A DNA stretch of 64,000 nucleotides from G963701675 sp963701675. GTDB taxonomy: Bacteria; Planctomycetota; Planctomycetia; Gemmatales; Gemmataceae. Below, one piece after another: positions 1 through 9,134 of this stretch. The notes under the pieces are model-generated. The model did no database searches. It saw nothing but the letters and a program-made list of their open reading frames with translations, and had not been told where the DNA came from. How positions within the stretch are numbered: the first letter of the stretch is position 1; every line of letters begins with the position of its first letter. Location: assembly GCA_963701675.1 (NCBI GenBank), contig OY969623.1, forward strand, positions 2,852,001 to 2,916,000, given 5' to 3'. The position numbers and the translations under genes are program-made.

Positions 1-70
1 TTTCACCCCTCAACAATCGACGGCAACGTGAGGTCTCCAAGTCGAGCGTCGAAAGAATCCTCGTGTTTGA

Positions 71-252
71 CGTGCCACGATGTGACGGTACCCCGGCACG
101 TCGTGCGTTACCTGCAGAGATTGGCTTCAGGCTTCGACAAGCATTATCACCCTTGACCGCGCAGCATCGCGTTGAAAAAAGCGTTTCATAGCCAAGGGCC
201 ACACCTCGGCCGTACGACACGACGTGTCGGAGTACCGCCACGTCGTGGCACG
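71..252. repeat. diverged inverted repeat pair, about 35 bp arms
   Basis: The segment at about 71-105 is the reverse complement, with roughly five mismatches in 35 positions, of the segment at 218-252. Each copy is also close to palindromic on its own: copy two begins CACGACGTG and ends near CACGTCGTG, so each can fold alone or the two can pair across about 110 bases. No convincing gene lies in positions 1-285; short frames there lack any recognisable protein. It could be a terminator region or a small repeat element at the 3' side of the minus-strand methyltransferase gene. Confidence 0.6.
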
Positions 253-285
253 AACCTTAGCTTTTCGCCAGGCCGTGATGTTAGC

Positions 286-996
286 TCAGACCGGTTTCGA
301 GATCCTATACAACGTCCCCCGTACACGGTGCCCTCCAGGGGAACCGGCGTGCAGAATGCGCGTCGTGTACAGCAGGCCTTCGCCGATAAGCGCGTCGGTA
401 AGGTTATAGGAAGGTAGTCGATTTTGGTCGGTCAACAGGCAGACTCCGCCCGGTAACAGCATGCGTTTGATCAAAGCAACCAGAGGATTGATGGCTCGCA
501 GTTCGTAAATGAGATCTGAAGCCAAGATGAGCGGCACCTTCAAATCAGCCGGCGGCGCGTGCCAGTCGAATTGGAGGAGCCGGAAATCATCGAAGCCGTT
601 CAGCCGTGCGTTGCTCTGTGCGAAACGGAGTGCGGTGGCATCGAGATCGCTAAAGATGACGCGCAGGCCGCGAGACATGGCGGCGATACCAGGCAAGCCG
701 AGGCCGCAACCGACTTCAAGTGCCTCGACGTTCGGCTGCCACGGCTCGCGCAAGATGACTTTCGCCAACATCCGCGCCGCGGGCCAGAGGTCGGTCCAGA
801 ACGGCAGGTACTCGTCGACGGCGAATTCCGCGCGAACGGCGGGATGATTCAGCGTTTGATCCGATTCGTCCGGCCGATCAATCAGGAAAACCTTGTTGTC
901 GATGTTGACGCGCTCGCGGATCACCGGACCCAATGCGTCGAGCGGGGTTTCCGGAAGTGAGCGGCGCGGCGTGGCCGGTTCAGTATCCAAGTTCAT
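286..996 (-). CDS. class I SAM-dependent methyltransferase (METTL21/Methyltransf_16-like)
   Basis: A 236-residue cytoplasmic protein. The SAM-binding motif I EVGCGLGLPG lies at about residues 94-103 and is followed by SDLDA at 116-120 (acidic residue for the ribose). Just before it, LPFWTDLWPAARMLA (about 64-78) matches the segment that precedes motif I in the METTL21 / nicotinamide N-methyltransferase-like group, whose known members mostly methylate protein lysines. The substrate here is not visible. Its start codon overlaps the stop of the upstream phosphoesterase gene by 4 bp, so the two are probably translated together. It is complete, with no membrane segment or signal peptide. Confidence 0.75.
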   Translation of the reverse strand: MNLDTEPATPRRSLPETPLDALGPVIRERVNIDNKVFLIDRPDESDQTLNHPAVRAEFAVDEYLPFWTDLWPAARMLAKVILREPWQPNVEALEVGCGLGLPGIAAMSRGLRVIFSDLDATALRFAQSNARLNGFDDFRLLQFDWHAPPADLKVPLILASDLIYELRAINPLVALIKRMLLPGGVCLLTDQNRLPSYNLTDALIGEGLLYTTRILHAGSPGGHRVRGTLYRISKPV

Positions 997-1841
997 GGCA
1001 GTAAGGTAATTGTCTCGACAAGTTCTTGGTGAGTCACGGCGCGATCGGTCGGGAACAAGCAGTAGGCCGCTGGTGTGCCTTTCGCATCGAGGATGATTTG
1101 TCGGTTATTCGGAACGGCGAAGCCGGCATCGCATGGTATATGACCGGTAATCAACCACTCAGCGTCCATCTTCCTCAAGAACGCATCGGCATTATCTTGA
1201 CTCGTGTCTCGGCCCCAAAGCAATGAGTAAGCGCAGCCGCCGCGCGTCAGGTCGCGCTGTTCCCACGTCTCGCACTTTAATCTTTCGGGATCGAAATCCG
1301 CAAGGAGTTTTGACGACGGCAAACTGTGTGTGAGCAAAACTCGATTCGCCGTCCGCACGGCAACGGGCACGACGGCAAAAAGCGCCAAGTATGCCGCATA
1401 GATTTCATCCGCACGCGGGCCGTAGGCTTCTGCAAGCCCCCTGTTGAAATATTCGTTCAGGTCCAGCTCGTCCTTCGCGATCCATTGTCCGGTCCATTGC
1501 GCCAGCTCATGATTTCCCAACAACAAATGAACGCGGTGGCGATATTGGCATTTCAGTGCTGCCACGAGGTCGACTAATTGGTGCGATTTATCTCCTCCGT
1601 TCGGATAGTGAAATGGTCCGTGCACGAGTTCCTGGAGCACGAGATGACGAGCAGGCTTGTCGGCCAGTTCGGCTGTGGCAAGGACTCGCCGAAAGTTATC
1701 GACATGTCCATGCAGGTCGCCTACCACGAGAACTTCATTTGCGCCTTCTAGGTCGACGAAATGCCCGCGCCTTCCTGACGTTTCAAGAAATGCCAGGCGG
1801 GCTTGGTCCAGCGTATGGAGAAGTCGATCCGGGTCAGGCAT
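993..1841 (-). CDS. metallophosphoesterase (calcineurin-like phosphatase)
   Basis: A 282-residue protein with the dimetal phosphoesterase signature GDLHGH at residues 41-46, GNHE at 109-112, and later H-containing motifs (LTHSLP near 170, TGHIP near 235). The usual middle GDxVDRG motif is not clearly present: the equivalent place reads LVLQELVHG, so the second metal site may be altered. Related proteins are Ser/Thr phosphatases or Ap4A-type hydrolases; the substrate cannot be told from sequence. First gene of a two-gene minus-strand unit with the methyltransferase. Confidence 0.75.
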   Translation of the reverse strand: MPDPDRLLHTLDQARLAFLETSGRRGHFVDLEGANEVLVVGDLHGHVDNFRRVLATAELADKPARHLVLQELVHGPFHYPNGGDKSHQLVDLVAALKCQYRHRVHLLLGNHELAQWTGQWIAKDELDLNEYFNRGLAEAYGPRADEIYAAYLALFAVVPVAVRTANRVLLTHSLPSSKLLADFDPERLKCETWEQRDLTRGGCAYSLLWGRDTSQDNADAFLRKMDAEWLITGHIPCDAGFAVPNNRQIILDAKGTPAAYCLFPTDRAVTHQELVETITLLP

Positions 1842-2263
1842 TTTCGTTCAACTCTATTTGCGTCGCCTGCTCGTGCGAACCCTTGCCGTCGGCGCGACGT
1901 TTGTCGAGAATTCTAATATTGGTTTCATTTTGGGCTGGATAATACCTCGTCTGTGTTGGGCGAGACGGTAGCATCGGGAATCTCGGCAGGCCGCATAGAA
2001 TATTCGGCCACTGATCAACGTAGGTGCTATCTTACCAATGAAGCCTCCGGATCAGTCGGCCACTCGTAAGCCGACTGTAGAATATAGGTATAGGCCAATG
2101 GTACACGTGGCCTCGGGCGGAACCGGCTGGTTCTGCCTTTGACGGGAAAGTGTCCCAAGCGGGCGAACGGAACTACCCGAAAGTGTTTGGACGATTTACC
2201 GACAGGCGACGGAAAACCACCCTCTTCCGGCGGTCTCATCGGCGATACCCGAGACCAGTTCTT
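1842..2263. other. divergent intergenic region
   Basis: This 422-bp stretch separates the minus-strand phosphoesterase gene from the plus-strand CBS gene and should hold both promoters. I see no clear -35/-10 pair. The only obvious structure is the hairpin at 2053-2077. An in-frame upstream extension of the CBS gene back to 2150 exists, but its residues are low-complexity basic and do not resemble a domain. Confidence 0.5.
2053..2077. repeat. 8-bp-arm hairpin
   Basis: CAGTCGGC at 2053-2060 pairs perfectly with GCCGACTG at 2070-2077 across a 9-base loop. It lies about 190 bp upstream of the CBS gene in a divergent promoter region, so it may be an operator or leader structure rather than a terminator. 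No U-run follows. Confidence 0.4.
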
Positions 2264-2731
2264 ATGGACTTGGCCCGGAATCTAAAAATCGAGAGCGTCT
2301 CCCGGCTGAATCCGAGTCCGCCGCTGGAGGTGCCTCCCACGGCAAGTATCGCAATCGCCGTGGAGAAGATGCGCAATGCGAATTTCGGCTGCGTACTAAT
2401 CTGTGATAATTGCCGGCTTGTCGGCATCTTTACCGAACGTGATTTGATGCGGCGAGTTCTGAGTGTCGGCAAGCCGCTCAGCATGCCGGTCAGCGAAGTG
2501 ATGACACCGAAACCCGTCACGGTTCACGACAAGGACCCGATCGCGGTCGTGGTTCGACGGATGGACGAAGGCGGTTATCGACACTTGCCGGTGCTTGATG
2601 AACGCGGAAAGCCTGTCGGTGTGCTTTCGGTGAAGCGCATCGTACGTTACTTAGTGGAACATTTTCCCTCAACGGTTTATAACCTCCCTCCGGATCCCGC
2701 CGTGGTGCCGCAGCAGCCGGAAGGTGCATAA
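2264..2731 (+). CDS. tandem CBS-domain protein
   Basis: A 155-residue protein made of two CBS domains (about residues 15-75 and 80-140), with the typical FTERDLMRRVL and EVMTPKPVTV signatures. CBS pairs bind adenine nucleotides and act as energy sensors. I chose the ATG at 2264 because upstream codons in this frame give only basic, non-conserved sequence. The gene ends 43 bp before the korA start, and the second CBS protein downstream (5861-6376) is clearly related, so the korAB genes are bracketed by two putative adenylate sensors. Control of the oxidoreductase by these proteins is inference. Confidence 0.8.
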   Translation: MDLARNLKIESVSRLNPSPPLEVPPTASIAIAVEKMRNANFGCVLICDNCRLVGIFTERDLMRRVLSVGKPLSMPVSEVMTPKPVTVHDKDPIAVVVRRMDEGGYRHLPVLDERGKPVGVLSVKRIVRYLVEHFPSTVYNLPPDPAVVPQQPEGA

Positions 2732-2774
2732 GTGGCAGGTTCGTAGTTTCCTTTTATCCGAGGATGCTTGTTCA

Positions 2775-4688
2775 ATGATTGGCGTGACCCCGTCTGGCGA
2801 AGGGACTTCTGGCAATGGAAAAGACAACGTCGAGGAACGCGAGTCGGTGACGATTCGATTCGCGGGCGACTCCGGCGACGGTATGCAGCTGGCAGGTACT
2901 CAGTTCACCAACGCCTCGGCCATTCTCGGCAATGACATCGCTACGTTTCCCGATTTTCCAGCCGAGATTCGAGCGCCCGCCGGCACACTGGCCGGCGTGT
3001 CCGGCTTTCAGGTCCACTTCAGCAGCCACGACATCCACACCCCAGGCGATCGGCTGAACACGCTCGTCGTGATGAACCCCGCGGCACTCAAAACCAACCT
3101 GAAGGACCTCGAACCCAGTGGTATCCTTATTGTGAATTCGGATGCCTTCGGAACGGGCGACCTGCACAAGGCAGGCTACAAGGAAAATCCGCTGGAGGAT
3201 GGTTCCCTCAAAGGCTACAAGGTTATCCGGGTTCCGATCAACAAGCTAAACCGGGAAGCCGTGGCTGAACTGAAGCTCAGTCCGCGAGAGGCGGACCGTT
3301 GCAAGAACTTTTTCGCGCTAGGGCTTGTGTATTGGCTCTATGAGCGATCGATGGATCCGACCGTGCGCTGGATTCGCGAGAAATTCGGCAAGAATCCCGC
3401 CGTGATGGAAGCGAACACGCGCACCCTGAAGGCAGGTTACAACTACGGCGAGACAACCGAAACGATGCCGGTACACTACCGAGTGCCGCCCGCGACGATC
3501 GCTCCCGGCACGTATCGCAAGATCACCGGCAACGAAGGAATCGCGCTGGGTCTCACAGCAGCGGCGACGCTGGCCGAGTCCCCGCTGGTATATGCCAGCT
3601 ATCCCATTACTCCGGCAAGCGACATCCTTCACTACCTTTCGGAAATGAAACGCTATGGCGTTCGCACCATCCAGGCGGAAGACGAAATTGCCGCGATCGG
3701 TATGGCGATCGGCGCTTCTTTCGGTGGCGCCATCGGTGTCACAGCCACGAGCGGGCCCGGCATCTGCCTGAAATCCGAAGCCATCGGACTTGCCGTCATT
3801 ACTGAACTACCGGTTGTGATTATCGATGTTCAGCGTGGCGGGCCGAGCACGGGCTTGCCGACGAAGACCGAGCAAGCCGACCTGTTGCAAGCCATGTACG
3901 GCCGAAACGGCGAATGCCCCCTGGCGATTATCGCGCCGTGTTCGCCGGCGGATTGTTTCGCGATGATTTTCGAAGCCGTACGCCTGGCGGTGCGATACAT
4001 GACGCCGGTGCTTTACTTGTCCGATGGCTATCTCGCTAACGGCGCCGAGCCGTGGTCTATTCCCAACATCGCCGATCTTCCCCAAATTAAGATCGAGCAC
4101 CCGAAGCACCCGAATAGCAACGGCAACGGAGAAGCGCGATTTTTGCCGTACAAACGGGACGAACGCCTCGTTCGTCAATGGGCTATTCCAGGAACCGCGG
4201 GATTGGAACATCGGATCGGTGGTCTGGAGAAGGACGACGTTACCGGCAATGTGAGTTACGATCCCAACAACCATGAACACATGGTTCACACACGGGCCAA
4301 GAAAATCGCCAATATTGCCAATGACATTCCAGAACTAACGGTGAACGGCCCAGAAGATGCGGAACTGTTGGTGATCGGCTGGGGCGGCACGTATGGCTCC
4401 ATTGTGACGGCCGTGCAGCGCGCTCAGAGAAAAGGCCTCAAAGTGGCTCAGGCGCACCTCCGTTATCTCAACCCAATGCCGAAAAACACCGAATCGGTCT
4501 TGAAACGCTTCAAGAAGATTCTCGTCCCCGAGCTGAACGCGGGCCAACTCAGCTTCCTCTTGCGTGGTAAGTACCTGGTAAACGCCGAGGGGCTGAACAA
4601 GATTCAAGGCCGGCCGTTCCTCATAAGTGAGATTGAGGACGCCATCGAGAAAATGATAACCGGCAAGTCGGCAGCCACTGCGAATTAG
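2775..4688 (+). CDS. korA: 2-oxoacid:ferredoxin oxidoreductase, fused gamma-alpha subunit
   Basis: A 637-residue subunit of a two-subunit 2-oxoacid:acceptor oxidoreductase, most like 2-oxoglutarate:ferredoxin oxidoreductase, which makes succinyl-CoA and reduced ferredoxin (or the reverse). The N-terminal gamma domain (to about residue 200) begins with FAGDSGDGMQ. The alpha domain carries YPITPASDI near residue 276 and TSGPGICLKSEA, the pyrimidine-binding core. The ATG at 2775 is preferred over an earlier one at 2724, because the latter overlaps the CBS gene and adds non-conserved residues; GAGGA lies upstream. The partner subunit follows 70 bp later. Whether the in vivo substrate is 2-oxoglutarate or another 2-oxoacid cannot be decided from sequence. 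Confidence 0.9.
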   Translation: MIGVTPSGEGTSGNGKDNVEERESVTIRFAGDSGDGMQLAGTQFTNASAILGNDIATFPDFPAEIRAPAGTLAGVSGFQVHFSSHDIHTPGDRLNTLVVMNPAALKTNLKDLEPSGILIVNSDAFGTGDLHKAGYKENPLEDGSLKGYKVIRVPINKLNREAVAELKLSPREADRCKNFFALGLVYWLYERSMDPTVRWIREKFGKNPAVMEANTRTLKAGYNYGETTETMPVHYRVPPATIAPGTYRKITGNEGIALGLTAAATLAESPLVYASYPITPASDILHYLSEMKRYGVRTIQAEDEIAAIGMAIGASFGGAIGVTATSGPGICLKSEAIGLAVITELPVVIIDVQRGGPSTGLPTKTEQADLLQAMYGRNGECPLAIIAPCSPADCFAMIFEAVRLAVRYMTPVLYLSDGYLANGAEPWSIPNIADLPQIKIEHPKHPNSNGNGEARFLPYKRDERLVRQWAIPGTAGLEHRIGGLEKDDVTGNVSYDPNNHEHMVHTRAKKIANIANDIPELTVNGPEDAELLVIGWGGTYGSIVTAVQRAQRKGLKVAQAHLRYLNPMPKNTESVLKRFKKILVPELNAGQLSFLLRGKYLVNAEGLNKIQGRPFLISEIEDAIEKMITGKSAATAN

Positions 4689-4758
4689 ATATGATGAAGT
4701 GACGATGCATCATTGTCGCCCTCAGGAATTGGACGACGGAAACTAGAGGAACGTTCTA

Positions 4759-5778
4759 ATGTCCGCGATGCCGCTCCCAACACTGACCGCCAAAGACCTG
4801 ACCAGCGACCAGGAGGTCCGTTGGTGTCCGGGTTGCGGCGACTACTCGATCTTGGCGCAGATGAAAAAGGTTATGGCGGGCCTGGGCATCCCGCGCGAGA
4901 ACATGGTGTTTATCGCGGGCATCGGCTGCTCGAGCCGATTCCCGTATTACATGAACACTTACGGCTTCCACACGATTCACGGCCGGGCGCCGACGTTTGC
5001 CACTGGACTCAAGGCATTTCGCCCGGACTTGAGCGTTTGGGTTATCACAGGCGACGGCGACGGCCTGTCCATCGGCGGCAATCACCTGATCCACGCGATC
5101 CGCCGCAACGTGGACATGAAGATCATTCTGTTCAACAACGAAATCTACGGCCTGACGAAAGGGCAATACTCGCCTACTTCCCGACCCGGCACGCGCACCA
5201 AATCCAGTCCGCAAGGGTCCATCGATAATCCCGTTCGGCCTTTGTCGATCGCCATTGGCGCCGAGGCTACCTTTGTCGCCCGGACGATTGACGTCGACGT
5301 GAACCACCTCACCACGATTCTCAAGCGTGCCGCAGACCACAAGGGCACCGCGTTTGTCGAGGTCTACCAGAATTGCAAGATCTTTAACGACGGGGTATTC
5401 GAGTATGCCAGCGACAAGTCGGTCAAAGCCGACAATACGCTCTTTCTCGAACACGGCAAACCACTGATCTTCGGCAAGGACCGCAGCAAGGGCATCCGCT
5501 TGCACGGCCTCAACCCGGAAGTTGTGGATTTGGGCAGCGGCATCACGGCCGACGATCTGCTTATCCACGACGAACGGGCCGAAGAACCGAGCCTCGCCTA
5601 TCTGTTGAGTCGAATGGTCTACCCGCGCTTCCCCGAATGCGTCGGCGTCTTCCGTTGTGTTCAACATCCCACGTACGAAGACCAGCTCAACCAACAAATG
5701 CAGGAAGTAATTCAAAAGAAAGGCCGCGGAAAACTCGAAGACCTCTTCGCCAGCGAAGAAACCTGGGTCGTAAAATAG
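4759..5778 (+). CDS. korB: 2-oxoacid:ferredoxin oxidoreductase, beta subunit
   Basis: The 339-residue thiamine-diphosphate-binding partner of KorA. WCPGCGDYS sits at residues 22-30, the TPP/Mg motif GDGDGLSIGG near residue 98, and NNEIYGLTKGQ about 30 residues later. The overall length fits the two-subunit KorAB type, in which this subunit also holds the iron-sulfur cluster. AGAGGA lies about 10 bases before the ATG. It is followed by a heptamer-repeat hairpin and then the second CBS gene. Confidence 0.92.
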   Translation: MSAMPLPTLTAKDLTSDQEVRWCPGCGDYSILAQMKKVMAGLGIPRENMVFIAGIGCSSRFPYYMNTYGFHTIHGRAPTFATGLKAFRPDLSVWVITGDGDGLSIGGNHLIHAIRRNVDMKIILFNNEIYGLTKGQYSPTSRPGTRTKSSPQGSIDNPVRPLSIAIGAEATFVARTIDVDVNHLTTILKRAADHKGTAFVEVYQNCKIFNDGVFEYASDKSVKADNTLFLEHGKPLIFGKDRSKGIRLHGLNPEVVDLGSGITADDLLIHDERAEEPSLAYLLSRMVYPRFPECVGVFRCVQHPTYEDQLNQQMQEVIQKKGRGKLEDLFASEETWVVK

Positions 5779-5781
5779 GTA

Positions 5782-5856
5782 GTTGTCAGTTGTCAGTTTC
5801 CAGTTGTCAGTAGATTACTGCTGCCTTCTGACAACTGATAACTGACAACTGACAAC
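5782..5856. repeat. heptamer-repeat hairpin (unit GTTGTCA)
   Basis: The left arm (5782-5810) is four tandem 7-mers of GTTGTCA, one of them varied. The right arm (5828-5856) is the complementary series of TGACAAC units. The arms pair at 27 of 29 positions over a 17-base loop and fill nearly the whole gap between korB and the next gene. The structure could end or attenuate korB transcription, though there is no U-run. It shares its 7-bp architecture, but not its sequence, with the hairpins at 31161, 33087, 33321 and 34938. Confidence 0.85.
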
Positions 5857-5860
5857 CATC

Positions 5861-6376
5861 ATGATTTGCCCGACATGCCTGTTCGATAACGTTCCCGGCA
5901 TCGACGAGTGCGACAAGTGTGGACAGAACTTGACGCAACTCGATATACCGGCGCCGCGCGATCGCATCGAGCGCAGTCTGATGGAAGAGAAAGTCCGGTC
6001 GTTGAAGCCTCGGGAACCGGTTACGGTTCGACCGACCGCCACTATTCAAGAAGCCATGCAGTCAATGCTCACTCATAATGTGGGCGCATTGGTCGTCGTC
6101 GGCACCGATGGACAGCTTCTCGGCATCATTAGCGAGCGGGATTTGCTTACGAAAGTGGCCGGCGTAAAAGACCGCTATGGCGAATTACCCGTTGCCCAGT
6201 TCATGACGCCGAATCCAGAGACAGTGTCCGGCGACGACCCGCTCGCGTTTGCATTGCACAAGATGGATATCGGCGGATATCGCCATCTACCCGTGGCCGT
6301 GGACGGCAGGGCAACAGGCATGGTGTCCGTTCGCGATATGCTCAACTACATCACCAGGCAATGTCGCGAAGACTAG
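5861..6376 (+). CDS. zinc-ribbon plus tandem CBS-domain protein
   Basis: A 171-residue protein. An N-terminal zinc ribbon has cysteine pairs at 3/6 (CPTC) and 17/20 (CDKC). Two CBS domains follow at about 50-105 and 112-168, with ISERDLLTKV and QFMTPNPETV, closely resembling the CBS protein at 2264-2731. It probably binds adenine nucleotides; the ribbon may dock it to a partner. It is co-directional with korAB and ends 16 bp from the convergent preA stop. Confidence 0.8.
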   Translation: MICPTCLFDNVPGIDECDKCGQNLTQLDIPAPRDRIERSLMEEKVRSLKPREPVTVRPTATIQEAMQSMLTHNVGALVVVGTDGQLLGIISERDLLTKVAGVKDRYGELPVAQFMTPNPETVSGDDPLAFALHKMDIGGYRHLPVAVDGRATGMVSVRDMLNYITRQCRED

Positions 6377-6392
6377 CGGGCAGCCTTCGCGG

Positions 6393-7772
6393 TTAAACGT
6401 GTTCCGGCGGCTCAATCTTTTCGACTTTCCCCTCCGCCAATAGCCGCTGATAGTCGCTCCATCTCATCACCGGCTTACCGTTGGTTGCATCTTTCATCCT
6501 AATGCAGTTTTCCACAGGGCACACCAGGCTGCACATGTTGCAGCCGACGCATGTGTGTTCTTTGATCGTAAACACATTGATCGTATCGCCGCCTGCGCCG
6601 GGAAGCACGGGAATGCCGCCGGAATAATGCAGTGCCGCGCCGTGCCGTTTTTAGCAACGAAAGCGGCTGTTGGAACTTTGTCCCAATGAATCGACTGGTG
6701 TGCGCCGTCCTCGCATGCGATGTAGCACAGCCCGCAGTGAATGCACTTCGACTGATCAATCTCGGCCACGACTTTGTAGTTGAGATCGAGGTCGCCCCAC
6801 GGTCGAATGAAGGGCACGGAGCGGCCGACGAAGTCACTTACGCTCTCGATTCCCTTGTCGAGCATCCAACCTTCCATGCCGGTAAGCAAATGCTCGACGA
6901 TTCGAAAGCCGTAGTGCATGACCGCGGTGCAGACCTGCACCGATCCGGCGCCCAGGAGCATGAATTCGATGGCATCTTGCCACGCTTGAATTCCGCCGAT
7001 GCCGCTGACGGGCACCTTGATGTTGGGATCACCGGCCACCGCGGCAACCATGTTGAGGGCGATCGGTTTCACGGCCGGGCCACAATAGCCGCCGTGACTC
7101 CCGGCGCCGCGCACGGCTGGTTTCGGCGCCAGTGTATCGAGGTCCACACCCATAATGGAATTCAGGGTGTTGATCAGTGAGATAGCATCGGCGCCGCCGT
7201 TGACGGCCGCACGCCCAATGGCCGTGATGTCGGTAATGTTCGGCGTCAGTTTTACCATCACCGGAATGGTGGCGACCTCTTTCACCCATTCGGTGATCAT
7301 GCACGTGTAGTCCGGGACTTGTCCCACGGCCGAGCCCATGCCGCGCTCGCTCATGCCGTGCGGGCAGCCGAAGTTGAGTTCGATGCCGTCGGCGCCCGCA
7401 TCTTGCGTTCGTTTGGTGATGTCGTGCCAGGCAACGCGCGTTCGATTCGACCATCAAGGAAACGAAGAGTGCCCGGTCGGGATAGGCCTTTTTGATGCGC
7501 GTGATCTCCTTGAGATTGACATCGAGTGTTCGATCGGTGATGAGTTCGATGTTGTTCAGACCGATCAGTTTTCGGCCGTCGTAATCGATACCACCGTAGC
7601 GCGATGAGACATTGACGATCGGTTCGTGGGCGATGGTCTTCCACACGGCGCCGCCCCAACCGGCGTCGAAAGCGCGGCGCACCTGATACTCGGAATTCGT
7701 GGGGGGGCCGGATGCCAGCCAAAACGGATTGGGTGAACGAACGCCGCAAAACGTAATACTCAAGTCCGGCAT
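6393..7772 (-). CDS. preA: dihydropyrimidine dehydrogenase subunit PreA, frame broken twice
   Basis: PreA with PreT reduces uracil and thymine with NAD(P)H. Three successive frames supply one protein of about 460 residues: an FMN-binding DHOD-like barrel (N-terminus from 7772 with ITFCGVRSPNPFWLASGPP; middle with GIGGIQAWQDAIEFMLLGA) and a C-terminal ferredoxin domain with CIHCGLCYIAC and CVGCNMCSLVCP, two 4Fe-4S sites. Frame changes fall at about 7430-7441 and 6631-6643. Conserved residues run right up to both junctions, so these look like sequence errors, not decay. It abuts preT with no gap. Read as one functional gene; the exact sequence at the junctions is unknown. Confidence 0.85.
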
Positions 7773-9119
7773 CTACTTTGACTCTGCGTTCAATTGGAGA
7801 TGAATTCCCGCCGCCGCAACTTTACCGTCCTGGACGGCATCCACGATTTCACCGCCACCGCGGATGCAGTCGCCGCCAGCAAACAGCTTCGGAATCGACG
7901 TTGCGCCCGTTGGAGGATCGACGACGATCTTGCCGCCTTCCGTCCTCAAATTGGGCAGCGATCGTAAGAGGTCCAACAGCGGTTCTTGGCCGAGCGCTTT
8001 TACGATCATGTCGGCAGGAATAATGAACGTGGAATCGGGCAGTGATTGGACGTCATGTGATCGAGCCCGCGAATCGGTCGCCGATGTGCGCATAAACTCT
8101 ACGCCTTCCGCCTGCCCGCTGCCAACGATGCGCGTCGGCTGAATGTGCCATTCGAAACGAACGCCGTCTCGTTTGGCCAGTTCGTATTCGTAGGCGAATG
8201 CGGGCATCGATTCTTCACCGCGCCGATAGGCTATGGTGACGTCTTCGGCGCCGAGACGTTTGGCGGCGGTGGCAACATCGATTGCCGTGTTGCCCGCTCC
8301 GATGATCAATACATGACGGCCAACCTCGCATTCGGCGAGCGGCTTTTGATGCGTCTGGAAGATGAAATCGAGTGCCTCCCACACGCCGGGCAAGTCTTCG
8401 CCGACGATATTCAACGGCTTGGTTGTGCCCAGGCCAATTCCAAGGAACACGGCGTCGAACTTACCTAACAATTCTTGAACCGAGTTTCCGGTGACTGCAT
8501 GGTTCAATCGAATGTCGACGCCGACTTGCCGCACCAGTTCGACTTCAGTGAGTGCGAACTCGGTCGAAATCTTATAAGCAGCGATGCCGAGGGTGTTCAG
8601 TCCGCCGGCAACGTCGCGGGCTTCGAAGACGACGACGTCGTGCCCTTTCTTTCTCAATTCGTGGGCGCATGAAAGTCCGGCAGGGCCGCTGCCGATGATG
8701 GCTACTTTTTTTCCCGTCGGCGGCCCTGGCTGAAAGAAACGCACGTGTTTTGCCGATGCAGCCTCACATGCATAACGCTGGAGCCGACCGATTTGGACGG
8801 GGGCTTTCATGAGCAGTGTGTCGACGCATGCGCCCTCGCAAAGAACTTCCGTCGGGCAGGCTCGCGCACAACTGCCACCGAGGATGTTCGCGTCCAGGAT
8901 GGTTTTCGCGGCGCCAACGGGGTTCTTGTGCAGAATCTGGCGGATGAACCTGGGCACGTCGATGTGTGTCGGACAGGCGCGGATGCACGGCGCATCGAAG
9001 CAAAAGAGACAGCGCGAAGCCTCGACGAGCGCTTCGTCCACCGTGAGCGGCGGCGGCAGGTCGGCAAAGTTCTGGTTTAGTCGTTCGGCGCTTAGCGTGT
9101 CGCCGGCTTTTGCCATCAT
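7773..9119 (-). CDS. preT: dihydropyrimidine dehydrogenase subunit PreT
   Basis: A 448-residue flavoprotein of the glutamate-synthase-small-subunit fold. It passes electrons from NAD(P)H to PreA. Two 4Fe-4S clusters are indicated by cysteines 37, 40, 45, 49 and 84, 88, 94, 98. The FAD site IIGSGPAGLS is at 141-150, and a second nucleotide site, IIGAGNTAID, lies near 270. It sits between the dihydropyrimidinase gene (15-bp gap) and preA (no gap), the usual partners. GltD-type proteins look similar, but the preA neighbour settles the call. Confidence 0.9.
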   Translation of the reverse strand: MMAKAGDTLSAERLNQNFADLPPPLTVDEALVEASRCLFCFDAPCIRACPTHIDVPRFIRQILHKNPVGAAKTILDANILGGSCARACPTEVLCEGACVDTLLMKAPVQIGRLQRYACEAASAKHVRFFQPGPPTGKKVAIIGSGPAGLSCAHELRKKGHDVVVFEARDVAGGLNTLGIAAYKISTEFALTEVELVRQVGVDIRLNHAVTGNSVQELLGKFDAVFLGIGLGTTKPLNIVGEDLPGVWEALDFIFQTHQKPLAECEVGRHVLIIGAGNTAIDVATAAKRLGAEDVTIAYRRGEESMPAFAYEYELAKRDGVRFEWHIQPTRIVGSGQAEGVEFMRTSATDSRARSHDVQSLPDSTFIIPADMIVKALGQEPLLDLLRSLPNLRTEGGKIVVDPPTGATSIPKLFAGGDCIRGGGEIVDAVQDGKVAAAGIHLQLNAESK

Positions 9120-9134
9120 CTTGCTCCGTCGCTG

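Noticed and set aside
172..417. Short plus-strand frame at the window start
   Set aside because: It covers the inverted repeats and the antisense of the methyltransferase end; no domain is seen.
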